DNA of 64,000 nucleotides from Betaproteobacteria bacterium (GCA_025350245.1 JANXYG010000154.1:1-64000), one strand, 5' to 3'; counted from the first letter of the stretch, positions 36,788-46,364 are shown. Program-made: numbers and translations. Notes: generated from the letters alone by a model not told the origin.

Positions 36788-37078
36788 TCAGCCCGGGATC
36801 GTGGGTCCCATGGCGGTTGCCTTCCACAGGCTCATTGCCCCCACGATGAAGAACAACACAGCCGACAGCAGACGCATCAGGCGCACCGGAATCACTTTCG
36901 AGAGTCGATCGCCGATCCAGACGGCGGGTGCGTCGGTGATCATCATCCCGGCGGTCGTGCCGCAGGCCACCGCGACGAAGTCCTGATAGCGCGCCGCCAG
37001 CGCCATCGTGGCGAACTGGGTCTTGTCACCCATCTCCGCTGCCGCCACCAGCAGGCAAGACGCGAACGCTGCTGGCAT
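36788..37078 (-). CDS. Half-size TMEM165/GDT1 (UPF0016) cation exporter
   Basis: This 96-residue hydrophobic protein matches one repeat of the GDT1 family, manganese/calcium exporters that normally have two such repeats in about 190 residues. The signature ExGDKT is present as EMGDKTQFATMALAARY, and the following text (GTTAGMMITDAPAVWIGDRL) matches the second repeat of full-length relatives. Three helices are visible. The ATG has GGAGG 4 bases upstream, which argues for an expressed small gene rather than debris. No first repeat is found in the 59 bases between it and the kinase gene. Confidence 0.8.
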   Translation of the reverse strand: MPAAFASCLLVAAAEMGDKTQFATMALAARYQDFVAVACGTTAGMMITDAPAVWIGDRLSKVIPVRLMRLLSAVLFFIVGAMSLWKATAMGPTIPG

Positions 37079-37137
37079 CGACCTCCGCCGTTGCTATCGA
37101 GCTGGGCGACCAACGCCAGCCATGCGGATGTGCCTTC

Positions 37138-38448
37138 TCATGCTTCGGCCAGTTCGGGCTCTTCCCCCACAATCCGGGTTTCGCGGCGCTCGAGACGACT
37201 CACCAGAATCTGCATGAAACTGCGGTTGAACTGCGCCTGAAGCGCGTGTGATGCCTCCAGCAGGGTGCGAGCCTTGACTTCCATGGCGACGCAGGCGGTG
37301 TGGCAGGTGACGGTGGTGGTTCGAATCGATTGAACATCGTTGAAGTAAAGGATCTCGCCGAAGCAGTTGCCGGGCTTGAGGCGATCGAGCACGCGGCCCG
37401 AGCGCGACACCGAGATCTTGCCCGTGGTCAGGATGAAGAAGCCGTCGCCGTTGTCGCCCTCCCGGAGAAACACTTCGCCCTGCGCCTTGCGATGCCAATG
37501 GCTGGCTCGCAGCGTTTCCCAAAGCTCCATGTCGCGAAACTCGCGGAAGAACGACAGCGCCCGCACCGCACTGAACTTCTCGGTGTCGGTAATCACTTCC
37601 TCGGGCAGGATCAGATGGCGGAAGGCGAAGGCGAGATCGCGCGTGAGATCGAGCCAGCTACCGTAGCGCTGCTCGGTTTTCTTCGCCAGCGCGCGCAGGA
37701 CGATGCGGTCGAGTTCCTGCGGCAGGCCCTGGCGGTGCACCGATGGCGGCACCGCTTCGATGTTGAGAATCTGGTAGACCAGACTGCCGCGATTGCTCGC
37801 CTGGAACGGCAGCTTGCCGGTCAGCATCTGGTACAGCACCACGCCCATCGAGTAGATGTCGGTCTGGTGCGTGAGCTGTTTTTCCAGCACCTGCTCCGGT
37901 GACATGTAGGCCGGCGAGCCGATCCCGGTGAGGTAAGTGTGGTCCGCGGCGAAATAGAACGCCGCGCCGAAGTCGGTCACCTTGATGTCGCTCTCGCCGG
38001 TGATCAGGATGTTGGCGGGCTTGATGTCGCAGTGGATAACCCCGCGGCGGTGCGCGTAGTCGAGCGCGAGGCCGGCCTTGAACACGATTTCGACCACCCG
38101 CTCCATGGCCATCAGCTTGTCGGGCTTGCAGTACTCCTCGAGCGTCGTGCCATTCACGTACTCCATCACTAGGTAGTTCTCGTCTTCCGATGTCACGGCG
38201 TCGTAGATGGCGATGATGTGCGGATGCGCGAGCTTGCCGGCGAGCGATGCCTCGTTCAGGAACAGCCGCTTGAACCGGCGCTTGAGCGACGTGTCGGTGA
38301 CGGCTTCATCCCGGATCACCTTGATGGCGACGCGGCGGCCGAGGAACGGATCTTCGCCCAGGTACACGCGGCTGGTCGCACCGCGCCCGAGCACACCGAG
38401 CACCTGGTACTTGCCGATCTGGGTGGGAATGTGTTCGTTGCTTGCCAC
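37138..38448 (-). CDS. Ser/Thr kinase-cNMP-binding fusion, non-RD type
   Basis: The 436-residue soluble protein is a paralogue of the kinase at 23956-25299, with the same order: kinase (about 10-270) then cNMP-binding domain (about 295-420). GRGATSRVY, K43 and DFG are intact, but the catalytic loop is HCDIKPANI: C140 replaces the Arg of HRD, with catalytic D141 retained. Such non-RD kinases usually do not need activation-loop phosphorylation. The phosphate-binding cassette has E365 (FGEILYF) and R376 (SIRTTTV), the same spacing as in the paralogue. The half-size GDT1 gene follows it. Confidence 0.9.
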   Translation of the reverse strand: MASNEHIPTQIGKYQVLGVLGRGATSRVYLGEDPFLGRRVAIKVIRDEAVTDTSLKRRFKRLFLNEASLAGKLAHPHIIAIYDAVTSEDENYLVMEYVNGTTLEEYCKPDKLMAMERVVEIVFKAGLALDYAHRRGVIHCDIKPANILITGESDIKVTDFGAAFYFAADHTYLTGIGSPAYMSPEQVLEKQLTHQTDIYSMGVVLYQMLTGKLPFQASNRGSLVYQILNIEAVPPSVHRQGLPQELDRIVLRALAKKTEQRYGSWLDLTRDLAFAFRHLILPEEVITDTEKFSAVRALSFFREFRDMELWETLRASHWHRKAQGEVFLREGDNGDGFFILTTGKISVSRSGRVLDRLKPGNCFGEILYFNDVQSIRTTTVTCHTACVAMEVKARTLLEASHALQAQFNRSFMQILVSRLERRETRIVGEEPELAEA

Positions 38449-38466
38449 GGGGGTCGCGGATTCGCC

Positions 38467-39090
38467 TCAGTTAAGGAATGGAACCGCCATCCCGCGTTGC
38501 ACTGCGGGACGCGCGCCGATCGTTTCGAACCAGCGCTTCACGGCGGGGAAATCCTCCAACGCAACCTTGTGCCATTCATGCCGCGCGACCCACGGATAAG
38601 TCGCCACGTCGGCTACCGAGTATTCATCGGCAAGGAAGTCGTGTTTCTTTAAGTGGCCATCCATCACCGCGTAGAGACGGCGGGTTTCGCGGCTGTAGCG
38701 CTCGATGCCATAGGGGACCGGTTCCGGGGCGGCGCGCAGGAAATGATGGGTCTGGCCGAACATGGGCCCGACCCCGCCCATCTGGAACATGAGCCATTGC
38801 AGCGTCTCGAACTGCTCCCGCTCATCGTGCGGGAGCAGGCGTCCGGCCTTCTTCGCGAGATAGAGCAGGATCGCTCCCGACTCGAACAGGTTGAAGGGCC
38901 GGCCATCCGGTCCGTCGCTATCGACAATCGCCGGAATCCGGCCGTTGGGATTGATGGCCACGAAACCGGCGCTGTGCTGGTCGCCCTTGCCGATATCGAT
39001 CGCATGAGTGCGATACGGCAGTTCACACTCTTCCAGCATGATCGACACCTTGCGGCCGTTCGGCGTACCCCAGGTGTAGAGGTCGATCAT
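38467..39090 (-). CDS. Glutathione S-transferase, YfcG/Ure2p-like
   Basis: The 207-residue cytosolic enzyme has a thioredoxin-like N-terminus (MIDLYTWGTPNGRKVSIMLEE, with the TPNGRK loop typical of YfcG/YghU-like GSTs), then NPNGRIPAIVD and the helical domain ending in the GIERYSRETRRLYAVMD region. Members of this group act as disulfide-bond reductases with glutathione. It lies 18 bases after the kinase-cNMP start and 2 bases after the EF-hand gene stop... on the same strand, so the three may share a transcript. Confidence 0.9.
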   Translation of the reverse strand: MIDLYTWGTPNGRKVSIMLEECELPYRTHAIDIGKGDQHSAGFVAINPNGRIPAIVDSDGPDGRPFNLFESGAILLYLAKKAGRLLPHDEREQFETLQWLMFQMGGVGPMFGQTHHFLRAAPEPVPYGIERYSRETRRLYAVMDGHLKKHDFLADEYSVADVATYPWVARHEWHKVALEDFPAVKRWFETIGARPAVQRGMAVPFLN

Positions 39091-39092
39091 GG

Positions 39093-39557
39093 CTACTTCT
39101 TGCCGTGGTGGTGCGGTTTCATGAAGCCGTGAATCTCGTCGATGGTGACGGTGCCGTCCTTGTCGGCGTCGATGTCGGCGAAGTGCTTGGCGACATGCGG
39201 CATCGTCTTGGCTTCGGCCGGGTCGAGCGTTCCGTCACCGTCCTTGTCGGCCGCCTTGAATCTGGCCTCGCCCTTCGCGTGCAGTTCGCTGGTCTTGGCC
39301 TTGGAGAAGGCCTGAATCTCCGCCATCGAGATGGTGCCGTCCTGGTCGGTGTCGATGGCGTCGAAGTGCTTGTCGATGAATGGCGTTGCCTTGGCCTCGG
39401 CGCGGTCGAGCGTACCGTCGTTGTCGGTATCGTGTTTCTTGAACATCGCCATGGCCTTGCCCGGATCGCGGGCAGCCTTGTCGGCGGCGCCTGCCAGCGG
39501 GGAGAAAGCGATCGCGGTTGCGGCGAACGACAGGACGATGACGGAGAGTTTCTGCAT
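39093..39557 (-). CDS. Periplasmic EF-hand calcium-binding protein
   Basis: The 154-residue precursor has a signal peptide (MQKLSVIVLSFAATAIAFS) and four EF-hand loops: DTDNDGTLDRAE, DTDQDGTISMAE, DKDGDGTLDPAE and DADKDGTVTIDE. Each has Asp at positions 1, 3 and 5 and an acidic residue at 12, so all four should bind calcium. A His-rich tail (KPHHHGKK) could bind another metal. The role is unknown; it may buffer or sense periplasmic calcium. Confidence 0.88.
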   Translation of the reverse strand: MQKLSVIVLSFAATAIAFSPLAGAADKAARDPGKAMAMFKKHDTDNDGTLDRAEAKATPFIDKHFDAIDTDQDGTISMAEIQAFSKAKTSELHAKGEARFKAADKDGDGTLDPAEAKTMPHVAKHFADIDADKDGTVTIDEIHGFMKPHHHGKK

Positions 39558-39610
39558 GTCGGATGCTCCAATGTAAGGTAAAGAGAGGTGCCGTTTCGGG
39601 CAGATGGATT

Positions 39611-40729
39611 CTACGGTTCCGCCGGACCTGAACGCAGGTACCGGGCGACCGCGTTGACCCGGAATGCGCGCAAGCGTTCCGGGATCGGTCGCGAGTCGGT
39701 GCGATCGGTCGCGATCGCCGCGGCATCGATGCCAGTCGCGGCGTCGAGTGCCGCGAGCAGCCGGACTGCCGGCGGCCAGGTCTCCAGCGCGATTCCGGCA
39801 TGGAGCGCCGCCGCGTTCAGCAGATCGTGGAATCGCGGCGGTCGGCGCAACGCATCGGCCCATTGCAGCAGATCGACCAACCCCTCGGCATCGCGGTCGA
39901 CCGCATACCGTACCCGGTCGATGCCGGTCAGGCAAAGCAGCGCCAGTTCCCGGCAATCGGTGGGGACCCGCAATCGGTCGCACAGCAATGCCAGCGACGA
40001 GGCGTCGGGCGTGCCGTGGACCGCGAGCGCGAACCGCACCGCAAGTGGCGCCTGCGCCGTCGCCGCGCGGTCGACGATTGCCAGCGTCGGCGTGCTCAAT
40101 CCGCTGCCCAGCTCCGGTGCCACGCGCGCCAGGGCGCCGGTGTCCTGCAGAACCGCGAACATGGCGGACGGGCACGTTTCCATCAGGCCGCGCGCGAGTT
40201 CCTGCCAGACGCGCTCGGCGACGAGATGATCGGCTTCGCCGTCGGCCACCATGTGTCGCATCAGGTCATGCGTCGCGGGAGCGATCGAGAATCCGAAACG
40301 CGCGGCGAAACGAGCCACCCGAAGAATGCGGACCGGGTCCTCCGCGAACGCCGGGCTGACATGCCGCAGTACGCCGGCGGCGATGTCGGCAGTGCCGCCG
40401 AACGGGTCGACCAGCCGCCCATCACTGCCACGGGCGATGGCGTTGATGGTCAGGTCGCGACGGGTGAGATCCTCCTCCAGCGTGACGTCGGGGGACGCGA
40501 ACACGGTGAACCCGCGATAGCCGCGGCCGCTCTTGCGCTCGGTGCGGGCGAGCGCATATTCCTCGTGCGTTTCGGGATGCAGGAACACCGGAAAGTCCTT
40601 GCCCACCGGACGGTAACCGAGTTCCACCATCTGCTCGGGTGTCGCACCGACCACAACCCAGTCCCGATCCTTCACCGGCAGGCCGAGCAGTTCATCCCGC
40701 ACTGCGCCGCCGACGCAATAGATGTTCAA
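39611..40729 (-). CDS. cca: CCA-adding tRNA nucleotidyltransferase
   Basis: The 372-residue enzyme builds or repairs the 3' CCA end of tRNAs. The nucleotidyltransferase signature is VGGAVRDELLGLPVKDRDWVV, with later EEDLTRRDLTINAIA and EDPVRILRVARFAARF. The C-terminal HD domain of the E. coli enzyme is short or absent, as in many betaproteobacteria. The TTG at 40729 is chosen because NIYCVGGAVRD is the normal N-terminus; it overlaps the stop of the upstream GST pseudogene (TTGA). Confidence 0.9.
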   Translation of the reverse strand: MNIYCVGGAVRDELLGLPVKDRDWVVVGATPEQMVELGYRPVGKDFPVFLHPETHEEYALARTERKSGRGYRGFTVFASPDVTLEEDLTRRDLTINAIARGSDGRLVDPFGGTADIAAGVLRHVSPAFAEDPVRILRVARFAARFGFSIAPATHDLMRHMVADGEADHLVAERVWQELARGLMETCPSAMFAVLQDTGALARVAPELGSGLSTPTLAIVDRAATAQAPLAVRFALAVHGTPDASSLALLCDRLRVPTDCRELALLCLTGIDRVRYAVDRDAEGLVDLLQWADALRRPPRFHDLLNAAALHAGIALETWPPAVRLLAALDAATGIDAAAIATDRTDSRPIPERLRAFRVNAVARYLRSGPAEP

Positions 40730-41103
40730 GTGATGTTCTGAATAAGCGTCGGCGGCGCGTGTGGTTCGACGGCAGCAACCACCGCCGGCTCGATCCGGGC
40801 ATCCGCGAGCCAGCGCTGGATGGCGGGCAGGCCGATCATGTGATCGCAACAGGCCTGGCACGCGGTGTCGAGCTCGACGCCGTAGGTGCGGAAGCGCAAT
40901 GCCACCGGCGCGAACATCGCGTCGGCGATGCTGAACTCGCCGAACCGGAACCCGCCTCCCGAAGTGCGATGCGGACCTCGCTGAACGGGATGCCGGCGTG
41001 AGTCATGAGGCGCCATGGTCGCAGCGACCACGACGAGTAGTTCTTGTTGCCGATGACCAGCGTGTAGCCGGACCTGCGTGATGCATCCGGGATGCGCGCT
41101 CAT
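40726..41103 (-). pseudogene. Glutathione S-transferase pseudogene (internal deletion and frameshift)
   Basis: An ATG at 41103 overlaps the upstream gene stop (ATGA), as expected for a coupled GST gene. Within 36 bases the reading frame moves: the GST N-terminus YTLVIGNKNYSSWSLRPW is encoded in another frame, with HAGIPFSEVRIALRE following. Near 40940-40965 it jumps to the C-terminal GST text FGEFSIADAMFAPVALRFR, back in the first frame. About 120-130 residues of the usual protein are missing. The order slt - NDUFA9-like - GST - cca is common in betaproteobacteria, which supports former presence of an intact gene. Confidence 0.8.
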
Positions 41104-42062
41104 CGTCCGGCGCGGAAACGAAAGCCGCGATAGCGTGCGCGTGGCGTGCGCGCAGCGAGGTATTCGGGCGCGACGGCTTCGAGCGGCGTCGGCGGGAAGC
41201 CGAATACCGCCGGCAACGGCGCACCCGGCGTGCTCGCGATGTTCGGCACACGCATCGACAATACGTTGTCGCGAGACATGACGTGTCCGGGCAGATGTTC
41301 CAGCAGCACCGCCTGCAGCATCGCCATGCTCTCGGGCAGCGGTACGATCAACCGCCGACGCCCGAGCAGGGCGCATACGTAGGCGACCAATTCCTGAAGC
41401 GTATAGACCGTCGGTCCGCACAACTCGTAGCACTGGTCATTCGTTTCCGGCAGGTCGAGACAGGCGACCACCACCTTGGCGACATCTTCCACGAACACCG
41501 GCTGGAAACGTGCCCGCGCGCCGCCCAGTGGCAGTATCGGAAACAGGCGCACGAGATCGGCGAACAGGTTGAGGAAGCCGTCGCCACGACCGAAGATGAC
41601 CGACGGGCGCAGGGTCGTGGTGCGGATGTTCATGTTGTCGCCGGCGCGGATCTCGGCTTCACCCAGCGCCTTGCTGCGCAGATAGGCACTCGGGGCATCC
41701 GCGGCGGCGCCGAGGGCGCTCACGTGAACGATTCGGTGCACCCCGGCTTCGGCGCACGCCGCGACGATCTGCGCCGGCAGCTCGACATGATCGCGCCGGA
41801 AGCCGTCGCCGCGCCGGTCGTGCAGCACCCCGACCAGGCTCACGACCGCATCCATCCCCACCATCAGTCCACGCAGCGTTGCCGGGTCGTGAACGTCGGC
41901 GCGCACCACCTCGGCGGTGGGCAGGAGGATGAGCTCGTCCTTGACCCGTTCGCGGTTTCTGGTCGGCACGCGGATCGCGGCACCTGCGGCGGCAAGTCGC
42001 GCGACGATATGACTGCCGAGGAAACCGGAGCCGCCGATGATGAGGATGTTGGAAGGTTTCAT
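41100..42062 (-). CDS. NAD(P)-binding epimerase-like protein, complex I NDUFA9 family
   Basis: The 320-residue atypical short-chain dehydrogenase has an N-terminal NAD(P) site (ILIIGGSGFLGSHIVARL) and SDR-like text VSLVGVLHD and YLRSKALGEAEI. The family is related to the NDUFA9 accessory subunit of complex I, but bacterial members are mostly free proteins with unknown substrate. Its TGA overlaps an ATG of the GST pseudogene. Confidence 0.85.
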   Translation of the reverse strand: MKPSNILIIGGSGFLGSHIVARLAAAGAAIRVPTRNRERVKDELILLPTAEVVRADVHDPATLRGLMVGMDAVVSLVGVLHDRRGDGFRRDHVELPAQIVAACAEAGVHRIVHVSALGAAADAPSAYLRSKALGEAEIRAGDNMNIRTTTLRPSVIFGRGDGFLNLFADLVRLFPILPLGGARARFQPVFVEDVAKVVVACLDLPETNDQCYELCGPTVYTLQELVAYVCALLGRRRLIVPLPESMAMLQAVLLEHLPGHVMSRDNVLSMRVPNIASTPGAPLPAVFGFPPTPLEAVAPEYLAARTPRARYRGFRFRAGR

Positions 42063-42108
42063 GAATCGGGTCGATTGTGCTCAGGTCGCGAAACGGATGG
42101 CGAGCAGA

Positions 42109-44043
42109 TCAAGGGTCCGGCGTCACCGCCACGCTACTGCCGCGCGGCGTGATCACGCCGATCCGGGCGCGCAGTGTCGTCTGCGAGTGCCCGAACTGGC
42201 GTGCATAGTGTGCCGCGTTGGCCATGACCTTGCGCACGTACTCGCGCGTTTCGGTGAAAGGGATGGTGTCGATGTACACGGCGCCTTCCAGGGAGTGCGC
42301 ACCGCGCCAGTTCTGGGCGCGGCTGGCGCCGGCGTTGTAGGCCGCCGATGCCAGTACCGGACTGTTATCCAGGTGCGTGAGCATCTGTTTCATGTAGTAG
42401 GTGCCGAAGGCGACATTGGCGTCGACCCCGTCTTCGACCGCGGGGCGCCACGCCTTGACGCCGAGCTTGCCCGCGATCCAGCGCGCGGTCGCGGGCATGA
42501 TCTGCATGAGGCCGGCCGCGCCCGCTGCCGAGTGCGCCGTGACGACGAAACGGCTTTCCTGCCGCACCAGCCCGTAGACCCAGGCTTCGTCGAGGTCGAG
42601 CTGGCGCGCCGAGGCACGCAGCAGATCGGTGTAGGGGGCCGGATAGCGCAACTCCAGGTTCACGAGCTTCTTCGAGCGCTCAGCGGTCGCGATGGCGCGT
42701 TCGTACCATCCTTCGCGTCGCGCGAGCTCGGCCGCCGCCAGCAATAGCGGGTCATCGAGCGTCTTCACGGTCCAGATCCATTCGAGATTGCCCTCATAGC
42801 GCAGCCCCAGCCGGTAGAAAGCGAGCGCCCGCCGCAGTCCGGGCATCCGGGACACGATGGCGATATCCGTTTCCGGCGCCCGGTAGTTGGCGACCGGCGC
42901 CGACAATTGGGTGCCGAGATCGGCAACGGCGAGCTGGCCGTGAAAATCGGATTCGGCGGCGAGCACCGCGAGCATCGCGGTGGCCTCCATCTGCCGGCCG
43001 ACGTTCGCCAGTGAGCGTGCATGCCAGTAGCGCCACACCGGCCGTTCTCGCTCGTCCGTGCTCATGGCGTCGATCGTCGCCAGCAGTGGCACCCACTCGC
43101 CATTGCGCAGGGCGGCCCGCGCCTTCCAGCCGAGTTGGACATCGCTCATCGGCGCATCCCCGGCATCGGCAAACCAGCCCGATGCCTCGGGCAGGAGCTT
43201 GCGGGCGCCGGCCGTGGCGACCAACACCCAACCATATGCGCGGTCTTCGGGCGCGAAGCCTTTCTGCAGGCGCCGCCAATTGTCTGCGGCTGCGGACGGC
43301 AGGGTGCTCGCGACGCGTCCGAGCGCGAACAGGGCGACCTCCCGCTGTGCCCGCGAATGGGTCGGCACCTGCCGGGCGTCGAGCCATTTCTGGGGGTTGC
43401 GCAAGACGGCATCCACGGTTTTGGGGTCGGGCCGTTTCGCGGCCGGCAGCCATTGGGCGACGCTGCGCGCGACCGACGCGTTGCCAGCCTCGAACGCGAG
43501 ACGCAGTCGCGCCCAGACATCGGCCTCGGGTAACGCGCCGGCGTCGGCTACGGTCTGGAACAACCCGGTGCAGGCATCGGGCTGATCCTTGCCCGTGAGC
43601 CACAGCGGGCGGGCTGCGGCGAGCGCACTGCGGTCATTGTCGGCGAGGCGGGCCTGCAGCGCGTAGCACTCCAACTGGACACCGCCTTCTGGCAGCACGG
43701 GCGAGTCGCGCGTGAAGCCGGCCCAATCTTTCTGTTGTCCGAGAATGCGCAACCAGTCCGAGCGCAGACGGTTAGCCGGCAATTGGTCTGCATAGCGCTC
43801 CAGAAACCGATGAACATCGGCGCGTGGCAATTCGCCCAGACGAGCCCGCAACTGCCAGTATTCGACCCAGGGGTACAGGACGTGATCGCGCAGCGTCGGC
43901 GCCAATGCATCGACGCGCGTCGCCTCGCCACGGGTCACCGCCTCGCGCAGTGCGAGGAAGTCGGCGTCGCCCGGGGCAGCGAGCGCGGACGCGGCGGTCA
44001 GCGCGAGCAGCGGAATCCAGCGCACGACCGGCATCCTGGGCAT
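42109..44043 (-). CDS. slt: Soluble lytic murein transglycosylase, Slt70-like
   Basis: The 644-residue periplasmic enzyme cleaves peptidoglycan with formation of 1,6-anhydro ends. A signal peptide follows MPRMPVVRWIPLLALTA. About 420 residues of superhelical repeats form the U and L domains. The catalytic SLT domain is C-terminal, with Glu in VRQESRFV, then GAAGLMQIMPATA, ASAAYNAG and ETREYVRKVM. Length equals Slt70 (645). ATG at 44043 or a second 9 bases downstream are both possible. Confidence 0.93.
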   Translation of the reverse strand: MPRMPVVRWIPLLALTAASALAAPGDADFLALREAVTRGEATRVDALAPTLRDHVLYPWVEYWQLRARLGELPRADVHRFLERYADQLPANRLRSDWLRILGQQKDWAGFTRDSPVLPEGGVQLECYALQARLADNDRSALAAARPLWLTGKDQPDACTGLFQTVADAGALPEADVWARLRLAFEAGNASVARSVAQWLPAAKRPDPKTVDAVLRNPQKWLDARQVPTHSRAQREVALFALGRVASTLPSAAADNWRRLQKGFAPEDRAYGWVLVATAGARKLLPEASGWFADAGDAPMSDVQLGWKARAALRNGEWVPLLATIDAMSTDERERPVWRYWHARSLANVGRQMEATAMLAVLAAESDFHGQLAVADLGTQLSAPVANYRAPETDIAIVSRMPGLRRALAFYRLGLRYEGNLEWIWTVKTLDDPLLLAAAELARREGWYERAIATAERSKKLVNLELRYPAPYTDLLRASARQLDLDEAWVYGLVRQESRFVVTAHSAAGAAGLMQIMPATARWIAGKLGVKAWRPAVEDGVDANVAFGTYYMKQMLTHLDNSPVLASAAYNAGASRAQNWRGAHSLEGAVYIDTIPFTETREYVRKVMANAAHYARQFGHSQTTLRARIGVITPRGSSVAVTPDP

Positions 44044-44062
44044 CAGGGACACACCGTTGGCA

Positions 44063-45571
44063 TCAGAGAAACATCCGGTAGGCGGGGTTGTCGGATTCGT
44101 CCCCGTGCGGATAGTCGAGTTCGCGCAGAAAGCGCCGAAACGCGGCACGGGCGCGTGGCGGAACCTGGATGCCCACCAGCACCCTGCCGTAGTCGGCGCC
44201 GTGGTTGCGGTAGTGGAACAGGCTGATGTTCCACTCGGGACTCAGGCTGTCGAGGAAGCGCATGAGGGCACCCGGACGTTCGGGAAACTCGAAGCGATAC
44301 AGCAGTTCGTGTTCCACCCCCGCCGCCCGGCCGCCGACCATGTGCCTCACGTGCAGCTTCGCCAGATCGTTGTCGGTGAAATCGAGCGCCTCCAGGCCAG
44401 CCGCATTCAGCATCCTGACCAGCGCCCGGGGTTCGTCGCGACCGCTGACCTGCAGCCCGACGAACACGTGCGCCTGATCGGCGTCGGCCATGCGGTAGTT
44501 GAACTCGGTGATGCTGCGATTGCCGATCAGACGGCAGAAGCGTCGAAAGCTGCCCGGTTGTTCCGGGATCGTGACCGCGAGCACGGCTTCCCGGTGCTCG
44601 CCGATCTCGGCCTGCTCGGCCACGAAGCGCAGCCGGTCGAAGTTCATGTTGGCGCCGCAGGCGATCGCGACCAGCGTGCGGTTGCGCGCCCGGTTTCGCT
44701 CGGCCCAGGCCTTGGCGCCGGCGACCGCGAGCGCGCCGGCGGGCTCCAGCACCACGCGGGTGTCCTCGAAGACATCCTTGATCGCGGCACAGATGGCATC
44801 CGTGTCGACGAGGATCATTTCATCGACGTGCAACCGGGCAAGCCGAAAGGTTTCTTCTCCCACCTGTTTCACCGCGACGCCGTCTGCGAACAGGCCGACC
44901 TGCGCCAGCCGCACCCGCTTGCCGGCCGCGAGCGAGCGCGTCATCGCATCCGAATCGACCGGCTCGACGCCGATGATGCGGATTTCCGGCTTGAGCCGTT
45001 TCACGTACGCGCCGATGCCGCCGATGAGGCCCCCGCCGCCGACCGCGACGAAAATCGCGTCGATCGGCCCCGGATGCTGGTGCAGGATCTCGCGGCCGAT
45101 GGTGCCCTGGCCTGCAATCACGTCGGGATCGTCGTAGGGATGAATGAAGACCAGCCGGCGCTCGGCCTCGACGACGCGGGCGCGCGCGTAGGCTTCATCG
45201 TAGGAATCGCCAGCCATGATGACCTTGGCGCCGCGCGCCGTGACGGCATCGATCTTGATGCGCGGCGTGGTCACCGGCATCACGATCCACGCCTTGCACC
45301 CGAGCCGCTGCGCCGACAGCGCCACCCCCTGCGCGTGGTTGCCGGCCGATGCCGCAATCACCCCCCGCCTGAGTTCGGCCGGGGTGAGTTGCGCCATTTT
45401 GTTGTAGGCCCCCCGGATCTTGAAGCTGAAGACCGGTTGCAGGTCTTCGCGCTTGAGCAGAACCCGGTTGCCGATGCGAGCCGACAGCAGTGGCGCCAGT
45501 TCGAGCGGCGTCTCGACCGCGACGTCGTAGACCTTGGCGGTGAGGATGCGAGTGAGGTAGTCGTCTGGCAT
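44063..45571 (-). CDS. ilvA: Threonine ammonia-lyase, biosynthetic
   Basis: The 502-residue PLP enzyme makes 2-oxobutanoate from threonine, the first step to isoleucine. The PLP Lys is in SFKIRGAYNK; other motifs are SAGNHAQGVAL and VGGGGLIGGIGAYVKRL. Two ACT-like regulatory domains fill residues about 330-500, which fits feedback control by isoleucine. ATG at 45571 was chosen to match the usual N-terminus. Other branched-chain genes (ilvBHC) are 12 kb away. Confidence 0.95.
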   Translation of the reverse strand: MPDDYLTRILTAKVYDVAVETPLELAPLLSARIGNRVLLKREDLQPVFSFKIRGAYNKMAQLTPAELRRGVIAASAGNHAQGVALSAQRLGCKAWIVMPVTTPRIKIDAVTARGAKVIMAGDSYDEAYARARVVEAERRLVFIHPYDDPDVIAGQGTIGREILHQHPGPIDAIFVAVGGGGLIGGIGAYVKRLKPEIRIIGVEPVDSDAMTRSLAAGKRVRLAQVGLFADGVAVKQVGEETFRLARLHVDEMILVDTDAICAAIKDVFEDTRVVLEPAGALAVAGAKAWAERNRARNRTLVAIACGANMNFDRLRFVAEQAEIGEHREAVLAVTIPEQPGSFRRFCRLIGNRSITEFNYRMADADQAHVFVGLQVSGRDEPRALVRMLNAAGLEALDFTDNDLAKLHVRHMVGGRAAGVEHELLYRFEFPERPGALMRFLDSLSPEWNISLFHYRNHGADYGRVLVGIQVPPRARAAFRRFLRELDYPHGDESDNPAYRMFL

Positions 45572-45704
45572 CGGGCCGGGATGTCCGGGATGGGACGCAA
45601 GGGTAGCAGAGCGGCGGCACGTCGCGGCAGCGCCGTTTGCTCCCGGTTGAGGTGCGACGCCGCAGCGGTTATCGTCCCGGGTCGGCATCTCCTCGAGCAG
45701 GCTC

Positions 45705-46364
45705 ATGACCCAGGAAGAACAGAAGAAGGCCGTGGCCGAAGCCGCCATCGCCCATATTCCGGCGGACGCGGTGATCGGCGTCGGTACCGGTTCCACCGCG
45801 AACCACTTCATCGCGGCGCTGGCGCGCATCCGCGGTCGTATTCCCGGTGCAGTGGCCAGTTCGGAAGCCACGGCCGGGCGTCTGCGCGCGCTTCATATCC
45901 CGGTGCTCGATCTCAACATGGTCGGCGAACTACCGGTCTACTTCGATGGCGCGGACGAAGTCACGGAACGTCTGGAAATGACCAAGGGCGGCGGTGGCGC
46001 CCTGACCCGGGAGAAGATCGTCGCGGCGGTCGCGGACCGCTTCATCTGCCTGGTCGACGAGTCGAAGCTGGTGGCACGGCTCGGCGCCTTTCCGCTGCCG
46101 GTCGAGGTGATTCCCATGGCGCGCTCCTATGTCGCCAGGCGCCTGGTCCGTCTCGGTGGCCGACCGGTGTGGCGCCAGGGGTTCGTCACCGACAACGGTA
46201 ACGATATCGTCGACGTCCACGGGCTGGTCATCACCGATGCTGCGGCGCTCGAGGCCGCAATCGGTCAACTGGCGGGCGTGGTCACGGTCGGGCTGTTCGC
46301 GTGCCGCCCGGCAGACCTTTTGCTGGTCGCAACCCCTGGGGGCGTTCGAACACTTTCGCGTTAG
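45705..46364 (+). CDS. rpiA: Ribose-5-phosphate isomerase A
   Basis: The 219-residue enzyme interconverts ribose 5-phosphate and ribulose 5-phosphate. Motifs are [37 protein letters not shown] and DESKLV, with the catalytic residues of the DGADE and K-GGG loops. It is divergent from ilvA across 133 bases. Confidence 0.95.
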   Translation: MTQEEQKKAVAEAAIAHIPADAVIGVGTGSTANHFIAALARIRGRIPGAVASSEATAGRLRALHIPVLDLNMVGELPVYFDGADEVTERLEMTKGGGGALTREKIVAAVADRFICLVDESKLVARLGAFPLPVEVIPMARSYVARRLVRLGGRPVWRQGFVTDNGNDIVDVHGLVITDAAALEAAIGQLAGVVTVGLFACRPADLLLVATPGGVRTLSR

